From Pseudomaricurvus sp965662505 (GTDB taxonomy: Bacteria; Pseudomonadota; Gammaproteobacteria; Pseudomonadales; Cellvibrionaceae), in assembly GCF_965662505.1 (NCBI RefSeq), contig NZ_CBFIHX010000116.1:1-10721 (forward strand): a DNA stretch of 10,721 nt, in the 5' to 3' direction. Shown here one piece after another: positions 1 through 6,703 of this stretch. The position numbers were made by a program, and so were the translations under genes. Below the pieces are notes generated by a model that saw nothing but the letters and a program-made list of their open reading frames with translations, was not told the DNA's origin and did no database searches. The number at the start of each line of letters is the position of its first letter. Position 1 is the first letter of the stretch.

Positions 1-891
1 TTTATCACGGACGGCAGTGTGGGCAACGAAAGCGCTTTATTCAAACTGATTGAAACCCGATTGGCCAATGCCCGTCTGTTTATGGTCGGTATCGGCTCCG
101 CTCCGAACAGTTTTTTTATGCGCAAAAGCGCTCAGTTCGGCCGCGGTACATTTACTCACATTGGAGATCTTGGGGAAGTTTCAGAAAAAATGTCAGAGCT
201 GTTTGAGCAACTGGAGTCTCCTGTGCTGCGAGACATTAGTATCAGATGGCCTACCGGCGTATCCGCAGAAGTCTATCCGCAAAAACAACCCGATCTGTAT
301 CGCGGACAACCTCTACTATTGAAAGCAAAAATTGAAAACAGTTCGCGAGAGGGAAGCCTTCAAGGCGAAGTGTCTCTTACCGGAAAAATGGCTAACCGAA
401 ACTGGTCTCAATCATTAGCGCTACAGGTAGAAAACAATTCCAATGAAAATTCATCTTCAAAGGGTATTGCCAGCCTCTGGGCGCGGGATAAAATTTCGGA
501 TCTGATGGATCAGAAGCACACGGGAATATCTGAAGCTGACATCAAGCCCCAAGTATTGAACGTTGCCCTACACCATCAATTAATGAGCCCTTACACCAGT
601 TTCGTTGCAGTGGATAAAGTGGTTGCGCGGCCAACAGATAACCCGCTAAAACAGAAAGCCATCCCCAACCTGACCGCCAAAGGTCAAAAGCCTTTAGCTC
701 AGTCATTACAAAATCAAGCCAGGGTTCTGCCCACACAAACCCACAGCGCCAGCGCCCACGCCTACCCTCAAACCGCTCTGGGCCTATTCGGAAAGTTACT
801 CATGGGCTCACTGTGTCTGTTGATGGCTCTGTTACTGCTGATCGCGAGCCGACACGCAAAGTCCACCGTTCGCTCCGGGTCATACTGCTGA
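1..891 (+). CDS. Proteobacterial sortase target protein (VIT/VWA type), C-terminal part
   Basis: This is the 3' part of a gene that begins before the window; 296 residues are visible. The open frame runs from base 1 and starts with FITDGSVGNE, a typical end-of-VWA segment with a TDG metal-site-like turn. The GTG at 19 is therefore internal and not a start. A beta-rich region follows, with an INxxL-type ending (VALHHQLMSPYTSFVAVD) common in VIT/VWA proteins. The C-terminus has a three-part sorting signal: YPQTA, a hydrophobic stretch (GLFGKLLMGSLCLLMALLLL) and a short basic tail (SRHAK...). In the family (TIGR03788 type) such proteins are usually the only sortase substrate in the genome and lie beside the sortase gene, as here. 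The N-terminal signal peptide, VIT domain and most of the VWA domain lie outside the window. Identity is strongly supported by the adjacent sortase; the biological role of the family is not established. Confidence 0.85.
   Translation, partial: FITDGSVGNESALFKLIETRLANARLFMVGIGSAPNSFFMRKSAQFGRGTFTHIGDLGEVSEKMSELFEQLESPVLRDISIRWPTGVSAEVYPQKQPDLYRGQPLLLKAKIENSSREGSLQGEVSLTGKMANRNWSQSLALQVENNSNENSSSKGIASLWARDKISDLMDQKHTGISEADIKPQVLNVALHHQLMSPYTSFVAVDKVVARPTDNPLKQKAIPNLTAKGQKPLAQSLQNQARVLPTQTHSASAHAYPQTALGLFGKLLMGSLCLLMALLLLIASRHAKSTVRSGSYC
763..888 (+). other. C-terminal sorting signal (YPQTA + membrane segment + basic tail)
   Basis: These codons encode the tripartite C-terminal signal of the sortase target. 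YPQTA (763-777) stands where LPXTG-type motifs have L at position 1 and G at position 5; P, Q and T are kept. About 20 hydrophobic residues and then R, H, K and R residues follow. The protein's last residue is a cysteine. Confidence 0.7.
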
Positions 892-893
892 TC

Positions 894-1499
894 ATGAAGC
901 GATTTATGCAACCATCAATACATTCATTACTCAGGGGATTGGCTGTAGCGCTACTACTCGCCACAGTCAGCCTTTATGGTCACGCCGGTTATCTCTATAG
1001 CAAAGCGGTGCTGGCCCAGTGGTTGATTGCCGACGCCTGGCAACAGAGTCTCGCAGAACACAAGCCGGTCCGCCCCTGGCCTTGGGCCGATACCTGGCCA
1101 GTGGCCAGGCTGAAATATCAAAACCACGACACCGTCGAAGACCTCTACGTTCTCGAAGGCGCTGCAGGCAACAGCCTGGCTTTCGGTCCCGGTCATATGG
1201 CAGGAACAGCTTTGCCGGGCACACCCGGCAACAGCGTCGTGGGAGGCCACCGCGATACCCATTTCGCATTTCTGAAAGAGCTTCAGGTGGGGGATCATTT
1301 ACAGGTACAAGGCCATCAGGGAGAGTGGCATACCTACCGGATTGATCAGGCTCGGATTCGGGACATTAATCAGGGGCCGCTCTGGCTGGAATCCGGTGTT
1401 GATGCCTTGCAGCTGATCACCTGTTATCCATTCGACAGCATCAGCTCCGGAGGCCCCTTGCGCTACCAGGTCAGTCTTCTCCGACTTAACAACGACTAA
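894..1499 (+). CDS. Class GN sortase (proteobacterial sortase)
   Basis: Predicted inner-membrane-anchored cysteine transpeptidase that cleaves the sorting signal of the protein encoded just upstream. It has 201 residues from the ATG at 894. A single hydrophobic N-terminal segment (about residues 13-30) is followed by a periplasmic catalytic domain. All three catalytic sortase residues are visible: His119 in VVGGHRDTHF, Cys177 in LQLITCYPF (the TLxTC motif) and Arg190 in GGPLRYQVS. The length suits the family (TIGR03784). The open frame extends back to 813 inside the target gene, but ATG 894, two bases after the upstream stop, gives a normal N-terminus (MKRFMQPSIH...). ATG 906, with GAAG six bases before it, is an alternative. 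There is no strong Shine-Dalgarno for 894, so translational coupling to the target gene is likely. The sortase-associated two-component genes and OmpA-like gene often found with this system are not present downstream; they could lie upstream of the window. Confidence 0.92.
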   Translation: MKRFMQPSIHSLLRGLAVALLLATVSLYGHAGYLYSKAVLAQWLIADAWQQSLAEHKPVRPWPWADTWPVARLKYQNHDTVEDLYVLEGAAGNSLAFGPGHMAGTALPGTPGNSVVGGHRDTHFAFLKELQVGDHLQVQGHQGEWHTYRIDQARIRDINQGPLWLESGVDALQLITCYPFDSISSGGPLRYQVSLLRLNND

Positions 1500-1542
1500 A
1501 GATGAACTAGACTGGAGTAATGATCCATAAACTGAGAACCCC

Positions 1543-2577
1543 ATGAGTCAATTATTCCAAATACCGGCCCTTTCCATTTTATTGTTGGCTTCACCACTCA
1601 TTACCGCCCAGGAATCCCCCTGGCTGCTGATTCCCACTGTCAGCAATGACCCAAAACTTGGCTTTAAAGGTGGGGTAATGGGTGGCCATCTGAGAAAGCT
1701 TGATGCGGAATCCAACTACTCCATGATCGGCGCTTTTGCCAATTACAGCAACACCGACTCATATACAGGTGGCATATTCTCCAGTCTCTATTGGGACGCC
1801 AATCGCAACCAGCTAAAAGCCGGTATTGTCGGCGGAAAAATCAACAATGATTATGACGATTATCTCGGCTCAGGTCAGTCGGTAAAAACGGAAGACAACC
1901 TGAAAGGAATCTTTTTTCGCTATTCACGACTCGTCTACCCCAATTGGTACCTGGGTTTCCAGGCCGTCTCATCCAACTACGCCATCGGTGCTGAAGATAT
2001 TTCAGAGGGCTTGATGGAACAAGTAGGATTGACTGGTTTCGACTCGAATGGCCTCGGACTCGTGCTCGAGTACGAGCAGCGCGACGATGTTCGTAATACC
2101 ACCAAAGGACAGTATTTTATACTGAACAACATTGCCTACCGCGAGGGGTTGGGCGGAGATGAATCTTTTGATGTCCTCCAGGGGGACTATCGATACTTTT
2201 TGCCTTTTGGAGAGGGGCACGTTTTTGCCCTTCAGGCAAAAGGACGCTGGACCGACGACGCCCCTCAATCCGGCTACTCGTCTCTTCAACTGCGCGGCTA
2301 TACCCGCGGCAACTATCTGGATAAAAATTACACTCACCTGGATATGGAAGCTCGCATAAAACTCCATGAACGCTGGGGAGCAACAGTATTTGCGGGGGTT
2401 GGCTGCCTCTACGAATCTTTTAGCGAGTGCGATAGAGGAGAATATCTTTACCCCTCCGGCGGAGCGGGCATCACTTACCTGCTAAAACCCAAAGCGGGGC
2501 TTGTGATGAAAGCCGAGTACGCCGTCGGTGAAGATGACAACTCAGCGTTTTACATCAAGCTGGGACAGGAGTTTTAA
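1543..2577 (+). CDS. POTRA-less BamA/TamA-type outer membrane beta-barrel protein
   Basis: A 344-residue outer membrane protein of the bacterial surface antigen (Omp85) class. Residues 1-22 form a signal peptide (SILLLASPLITAQ, cleavage near Ala22-Gln23). Alternating aromatic and hydrophobic strands start immediately, so no POTRA domains are present. The RGY at 251-253 in a strand-loop context (LQLRGYTRGNY) matches the conserved VRGF/Y loop of Omp85 barrels. DDVRNTTKGQYF (181-192), YPSGGAGITYLL and a terminal Phe also fit. About 320 mature residues could form one 16-strand barrel. An in-frame stop at 1528-1530 makes the ATG at 1543 the first possible start; the ribosome site is weak (GAGAA). 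It lies 43 bases after the sortase gene on the same strand, so co-transcription is plausible. Two cysteines (288 and 296) sit close together, possibly in one loop. The substrate or role is unknown; POTRA-less members may be stand-alone porin-like barrels. Confidence 0.85.
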   Translation: MSQLFQIPALSILLLASPLITAQESPWLLIPTVSNDPKLGFKGGVMGGHLRKLDAESNYSMIGAFANYSNTDSYTGGIFSSLYWDANRNQLKAGIVGGKINNDYDDYLGSGQSVKTEDNLKGIFFRYSRLVYPNWYLGFQAVSSNYAIGAEDISEGLMEQVGLTGFDSNGLGLVLEYEQRDDVRNTTKGQYFILNNIAYREGLGGDESFDVLQGDYRYFLPFGEGHVFALQAKGRWTDDAPQSGYSSLQLRGYTRGNYLDKNYTHLDMEARIKLHERWGATVFAGVGCLYESFSECDRGEYLYPSGGAGITYLLKPKAGLVMKAEYAVGEDDNSAFYIKLGQEF

Positions 2578-2587
2578 TTCCTGTCCC
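2562..2587. terminator. 9-bp hairpin between convergent genes, possible bidirectional terminator
   Basis: GGGACAGGA (2562-2570) pairs perfectly with TCCTGTCCC (2579-2587) around an 8-base loop that contains the TAA stop codon of the barrel gene. It sits between two convergent genes whose stops are only 18 bases apart. Neither side has a good T-tract after the stem, so it is either a weak intrinsic terminator or an mRNA 3'-end stabilising hairpin. Confidence 0.5.
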
Positions 2588-2595
2588 TATCCAAA

Positions 2596-3792
2596 TTAAG
2601 GTTTCCAGGCTTCTGCCTGTGTCTGAACCAGTTTGATCAGATCACCTTGAGCGATACTGATATCCACCAGATGCAAGCCCCACCCTTTGAGTCGCTGACC
2701 ACCCACAACAACATCTCCAACCATGTCGTCGACCCGTGGATCGTCCGGATTCCCGTTTACCTGAACCGCCAGATAACTGCCGTGCTCATCGTTCACGCAA
2801 GAAGCGGACAGTAGACCGGGGACTTTAACAAAGTCGGTTTTCACATCCACACCCTTCGCCCAGGGTTCAGCAGGCAGGGAAGCCTGTCCTGCACCGTCGA
2901 CACCAAGATACGCATCCAGCACTGTAGTTTGATCACTGCCAGGTGCTGCCGGGTTTACGCACACTGCCGGTACCCCCTGATGATTAGGTTTACCAAACAA
3001 AGAGTTCTCAGGCGGCGGCGCGTCACTGCGAAAACTGGCGTAAGCAACGACGCAGCCGGTCTGGTCAGCGGAATCACATTGCGGAATTGAAGCGAAACTT
3101 CCCCCTTTGTCGCCATCAATATCCATTTGAACGGGAGCCCCGATCAGCAACGCGGAGATCATTTGCTTTTTCAGCTGCGGATCACGCTCAAAGCGCTTTT
3201 GCAGCAGAATCGTCAGCATGCGAGATCCCTGACTGTGTCCTACCAAAACAAAGGGACGCCCCTTATTAAAATGTTCCAGGTAGTAATCAAACGCTTTCTC
3301 TACATCCTGATAAGCCAGCTGGCCATTACCTACGGAAGTCAGCCCTTTCTCAACACGGGCTCTTAAAGCCATCAATGTCACTTGACGATACATCGGCGCG
3401 TAGGTTTTGCAGACTGACTTGAATCGAGCAAACTGACTTTCGATGACCCGATGCTCTTCATCATTGGCCGTCATATCGCTGTTGTCAGACTTATCCAGCG
3501 ATACCGTGGGATACACGTAAAAGCAATCAAAGGCTGGATCTGTAGCAGCCACAAAGTCTTCTCGCTCAGTGCTGCCATCCGCGTTTACAATCGTTGCGGA
3601 TAAATCCGCATTACAGGCGTCGCTTTCTCTCTCAGGCAGACACAACCAACTTTCATCTTTCGAGTAATCAGCAGCTTTCAAATCATTAACCGTTTCTACT
3701 GGGGTATCGGCAGAAAACACTGCCGCAGAGAATAACAAACCGAAAACAGACGCCGTTTGAGTCGCCGTTTTAATTAACCGAATGTTTCGCAT
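2596..3792 (-). CDS. Secreted DUF3089-family alpha/beta hydrolase
   Basis: A 398-residue exported hydrolase-like protein. The signal peptide covers about residues 1-28 (GLLFSAAVFSA|DTP). The nucleophile elbow GHSQG puts the likely catalytic serine at Ser187, preceded by FVLVGH as in lipase/esterase folds. His374 in WGLHLVDIS is a candidate catalytic histidine. WLCLPERESDAC (49-60) and DCFYVYPTVS (89-98) match the DUF3089 N-terminal signature. The mature part has eight cysteines, consistent with disulfides in the periplasm or outside the cell. The start at 3792 is supported by AAGGAA (minus strand, 3804-3799) six bases upstream. The substrate is unknown; the family is lysophospholipase/esterase-like by fold only. 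The gene stands alone, with 203 bases to the next gene on its strand and a convergent neighbour downstream. Confidence 0.88.
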   Translation of the reverse strand: MRNIRLIKTATQTASVFGLLFSAAVFSADTPVETVNDLKAADYSKDESWLCLPERESDACNADLSATIVNADGSTEREDFVAATDPAFDCFYVYPTVSLDKSDNSDMTANDEEHRVIESQFARFKSVCKTYAPMYRQVTLMALRARVEKGLTSVGNGQLAYQDVEKAFDYYLEHFNKGRPFVLVGHSQGSRMLTILLQKRFERDPQLKKQMISALLIGAPVQMDIDGDKGGSFASIPQCDSADQTGCVVAYASFRSDAPPPENSLFGKPNHQGVPAVCVNPAAPGSDQTTVLDAYLGVDGAGQASLPAEPWAKGVDVKTDFVKVPGLLSASCVNDEHGSYLAVQVNGNPDDPRVDDMVGDVVVGGQRLKGWGLHLVDISIAQGDLIKLVQTQAEAWKP

Positions 3793-3995
3793 TATTCATT
3801 CCTTGTTATTGTTGACCGAACAGACGTCTTAGCAAAAGCCGCCCCCGAGCTTAAAGCATATGCTTAACAGTACGTTTAACGCACTTCGCCAATGAGATTA
3901 TGCGGATTGCTGAGAATTCTGATACGACCAACCATGAACGGCTGAACATCTTTGTATTATCTGATCTGCAATACGTGTTTAGAAACGGGGAAGGA
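3793..3995. other. 203-bp non-coding spacer
   Basis: No convincing gene is seen here. The spacer holds the 3' flank of the GGDEF-EAL gene and the 5' flank of the DUF3089 gene, both on the minus strand. I see no strong terminator for the GGDEF-EAL gene: GTATT (3954-3958) and AATAC (3970-3974) could form only a weak 5-bp stem. No confident sigma-70 promoter is visible. A 12-bp palindrome is listed separately. Confidence 0.5.
3854..3865. promoter_or_regulatory. 12-bp perfect palindrome AAGCATATGCTT, possible operator
   Basis: AAGCATATGCTT is self-complementary over 12 bases. It lies about 60 bases upstream of the DUF3089 start codon, where a repressor or activator site would be expected. The proposed function rests on position and symmetry alone. 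Confidence 0.3.
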
Positions 3996-6083
3996 TCAAG
4001 CGGTTTGAGCTTGCAATGCCTGTGCAAGATCCTCAAGGGACATGGGCTTACCAAACAGAAAGCCCTGAACGATGTCACAGCCATGCTCTTTGACAAAGCG
4101 GTACTGGGCCTCGGTTTCAATACCCTCAGCAACCACTTTGAGATTCAAATTATGAGCCATGGTAATAATGGTTTTGACCAAGGTTTCATCGTCTGCGTCG
4201 TGCCCCAGATCACCGACGAAACTGCGATCGATTTTTAAGGTATTCAACGGGAATTGCTTTAAACGGCTCAAGGAGGAATAAGCTGTGCCAAAGTCATCAA
4301 TGGAAATCTCCACGCCGAGAGCCCTAACACCCTGTAATTGCTCCAACAAGCTGTCCATTGAGGGACCAATCAGGTTTTCTGTAATTTCCAGCTCCAGAAA
4401 CTCTCCAGGAAAACCGGTTTCTTCCAGTACATTAGCAACTTCTTCGGGAGCGGCTCGACGAAAAAAGTGTTGCGGCGAAAAGTTCACGGATAAATGGAGA
4501 GGCATCTCGTCTCTGGAGAACTTTGACAGCAATTCATTACACGCATGCACCATTACCCACTGATCAATGGCGCCAATCAAACCACACTCTTCCGCCAGGG
4601 GAATAAATTCGGCAGGCGACACCGCACCCAGCTCGTCATCAACCCAGCGCAACAACGCCTCTACGCCAATAATCTCAAGCGTAGCAACATCCACTTTCGG
4701 CTGATAAAAAATATAGAAGGCCTCTAACTCGATGGCCTGACGCAGCTTGTTTTCCATTACCAGGCGACGCTCCATCTTTTTATTCATATCCGGAGCAAAG
4801 AAAGTCAACCGATTCCGGCCTTTATCCTTGGATCGATACATGGCGGTATCGGCATTTTTCAATATTTCAGAAGCACTATCACCATCACCCGGAAACACAC
4901 TGATACCGATACTGGTGGTTAGCGTCAGATTATGCCCCTTTAAAACCATCGGCTCGCTAATTTCCTGAATGATTTTATTGGCGACATCACCCGTGGCTCC
5001 CGGTGACAGATCCGTCAACAGGATGGCAAATTCATCCCCACCAAGACGAGCCAGGGTATCATCGCCTCGCAAGCACAATTTTAACCGCTGAGAGACCTCC
5101 ACCAACAAAAGATCTCCAACGCCATGCCCCAACGTATCGTTAACCACTTTAAAGCGATCCAGATCCAGGAATAGTACGGATACATGTCTGCCGTGGCGAC
5201 GCGCATGCAGGATGGCATCCTGCAGACGATTATCAAACGTGATGCGGTTGGCCAATCCGGTTAGCGCATCGTGATAGGCCTGATGTTCAAATTTTTTCGC
5301 AAGTTCAGCCAGCTCTCGAGTACGTTCATCGACCTTTTCTTCCAGCAATCCCTGAATCAACCGCAGATCTTTGTCTCGCATCTGTATCTGATCCAGCATG
5401 TCATTGAAATAATCGACTAACGCACCGACCTCATCATTGGTGATGCGCTTTGCCCGTAAACTGTAATCCCGACTCTCGCTAATACCACGAGTTGTCTTGG
5501 CTAACGCGACAATCGGATGGGTCACGCGTTTCTGCAAATAATGAGCAATAAAGTACGCAAGAAGTAGAGATACGGCGAAGACCAGACAAGCCAACAACAA
5601 TTTCAAGAACTGCTTTTGCAACCAAACGCTATTGTCAGCCAGCAATAAAATTTTACCGACGCGTTCCCCGTCAAAATCAATATATAGCTGTGTAAACCAA
5701 AGGCCGCTCAGCGTTCCCTGATCTTTCTCGGGCAAGCTGTGGGGCAAGACATCCGGCGAGCGCTCATAGTCTGCAAAGGGCTTTCCATCGGCCAGATACA
5801 AAGCCGCTCCCACAATATTAGGCTGACTGGACAAGCTCTTCAGCGTCTGTCGGGCTGTCTCGGCATCATCAAACACCATGGCCGCAACACTGTTATGGCC
5901 GACAATACCCGCGGCCGCACGCAATTGCTCAAACACCTGAGCCCGTGAAGAAAACCAGTCGTTGGCAGTAAAAGTCACGGTAGCTAACAGCAGCGCACAG
6001 GCGGTCGTCACCAACAGTACCTCTTGGATTGTACGGCCAATCGTTTTACTGCTGCCAGCGACTACATTCTCAGAACTTTTCAC
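3996..6083 (-). CDS. Membrane GGDEF-EAL c-di-GMP enzyme with CHASE8-like periplasmic sensor (YfiN-like input)
   Basis: A 695-residue inner-membrane c-di-GMP enzyme. TM1 is about 20-41, a periplasmic CHASE8-like domain about 42-157, TM2 about 158-181, HAMP about 182-235, a short coiled linker to 265, GGDEF about 270-430 and EAL about 445-690. The cyclase motif GGDEF (348-352), metal-site Asp307 and the inhibitory RxxD site (R339-D342) are intact. The phosphodiesterase has EAL (475-477), Asn534, Glu566, Asp596-Asp597, Lys617 and Glu653. One change is DDFGTAYSS where DDFGTGYSS is usual. Both activities are therefore possible. The CHASE8-HAMP-GGDEF part resembles YfiN/TpbB, which is inhibited by periplasmic YfiR; YfiN itself normally has no EAL domain. 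Translation starts at a GTG (6083), supported by TGAGGT five bases upstream. It follows the YfiR gene by eight bases and is probably controlled by it. Confidence 0.92.
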   Translation of the reverse strand: MKSSENVVAGSSKTIGRTIQEVLLVTTACALLLATVTFTANDWFSSRAQVFEQLRAAAGIVGHNSVAAMVFDDAETARQTLKSLSSQPNIVGAALYLADGKPFADYERSPDVLPHSLPEKDQGTLSGLWFTQLYIDFDGERVGKILLLADNSVWLQKQFLKLLLACLVFAVSLLLAYFIAHYLQKRVTHPIVALAKTTRGISESRDYSLRAKRITNDEVGALVDYFNDMLDQIQMRDKDLRLIQGLLEEKVDERTRELAELAKKFEHQAYHDALTGLANRITFDNRLQDAILHARRHGRHVSVLFLDLDRFKVVNDTLGHGVGDLLLVEVSQRLKLCLRGDDTLARLGGDEFAILLTDLSPGATGDVANKIIQEISEPMVLKGHNLTLTTSIGISVFPGDGDSASEILKNADTAMYRSKDKGRNRLTFFAPDMNKKMERRLVMENKLRQAIELEAFYIFYQPKVDVATLEIIGVEALLRWVDDELGAVSPAEFIPLAEECGLIGAIDQWVMVHACNELLSKFSRDEMPLHLSVNFSPQHFFRRAAPEEVANVLEETGFPGEFLELEITENLIGPSMDSLLEQLQGVRALGVEISIDDFGTAYSSLSRLKQFPLNTLKIDRSFVGDLGHDADDETLVKTIITMAHNLNLKVVAEGIETEAQYRFVKEHGCDIVQGFLFGKPMSLEDLAQALQAQTA

Positions 6084-6088
6084 ACGCG

Positions 6089-6094
6089 ACCTCA
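6089..6094 (-). promoter_or_regulatory. Ribosome binding site TGAGGT for the GTG start at 6083
   Basis: On the minus strand TGAGGT lies five bases before the GTG start of the GGDEF-EAL gene. Its first three bases are the TGA stop of the YfiR gene, so termination and reinitiation are physically coupled. This supports the GTG over later ATG codons. Confidence 0.6.
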
Positions 6095-6703
6095 GGTGTT
6101 TTCATCCACAATACGAGCCAGCCTCAGAAGCCTGGAACTAAACTTGAGTCCAGATCGATGGGCTGCGGACAAATTTACATCAAAACCAAGCTTGCTTCCT
6201 TTGCGCACCAGCGCGACGTGTACTCCGGGATAGCCTTTCCCGGTAGACTCATGGGCGGTCAAATCAGCCACCACTAGCAGTGGTGTCTCTCCACTCACTA
6301 AAGGCGCTCTCAGATACTGTTCCATCCCCGCCTCGGAAAGCAGCAGCAAGTCACACACAGCCAGATTATCGGCATCTGTGATACGCTGGAGAGCAAGCTG
6401 ACGGCCATCCACTGTATGATCATGAATAACGTCATAAGCGGAACCCAATACATCTTCCCGATAATAACAAAGCGTCAAATGCTCCTTGTGAGCAGCCACA
6501 ACATCCGCTGGCCAACGAACAAACTTGGCAATATTCAACACAAAAACAGCCTTCACTTTCTGTAGCTGTAATGCTTGAGCAGAAACCGCCTCGTCCTCAG
6601 CCATCACGGACAGAGAGAGAGTCGCACACAGGCACAGAACCAGTGGATAAATCCACTGCGTACGATTAACACTGCCAACACACTGCATCATTTTCAGATA
6701 CAT
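6092..6703 (-). CDS. YfiR family (DUF4154) periplasmic protein
   Basis: A 203-residue exported protein, likely the periplasmic regulator of the downstream GGDEF-EAL enzyme. The signal peptide covers about residues 1-35 (hydrophobic LVLCLCATLSLSVMA, then ED). The DUF4154 pattern follows: KAVFVLNIAKFVRWP near 51-65, LTLCYYRED, VDGRQLALQRI, CDLLLLSE, then PLLVVAD and the C-terminal GFDVNLSAAHRSGLKFSSRLLRLARIV. The mature protein has only two cysteines, C79 and C117, placed like the conserved first pair in Pseudomonas YfiR; a second pair is absent. In the known YfiBNR system YfiR binds and inhibits YfiN, and YfiB relieves this. Its ATG shares one base with the receptor gene's stop (TGATG), so translation is likely coupled. 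ATG codons at residues 5 and 6 are possible alternatives that would shorten a long n-region. Confidence 0.9.
   Translation of the reverse strand: MYLKMMQCVGSVNRTQWIYPLVLCLCATLSLSVMAEDEAVSAQALQLQKVKAVFVLNIAKFVRWPADVVAAHKEHLTLCYYREDVLGSAYDVIHDHTVDGRQLALQRITDADNLAVCDLLLLSEAGMEQYLRAPLVSGETPLLVVADLTAHESTGKGYPGVHVALVRKGSKLGFDVNLSAAHRSGLKFSSRLLRLARIVDENT

Noticed and set aside
19..21. GTG at 19 as the start of the VIT/VWA gene
   Set aside because: The frame is open from base 1 and the residues before it (FITDGS) are part of the VWA fold, so the gene is truncated by the window edge.
813..893. N-terminal extension of the sortase frame to 813
   Set aside because: The extra 27 residues are the out-of-frame reading of the target protein's membrane segment and tail; they have no start-site support, and the ATG at 894 gives a normal membrane-anchored N-terminus.
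954..1298. Minus-strand open frames inside the sortase gene
   Set aside because: They are antisense to a gene with intact catalytic motifs, have no ribosome site and resemble no family.
3900..4238. Plus-strand 112-codon open frame at the end of the GGDEF-EAL gene
   Set aside because: Most of it is antisense to the EAL domain; the remainder in the spacer has no ribosome site and no recognisable protein pattern.
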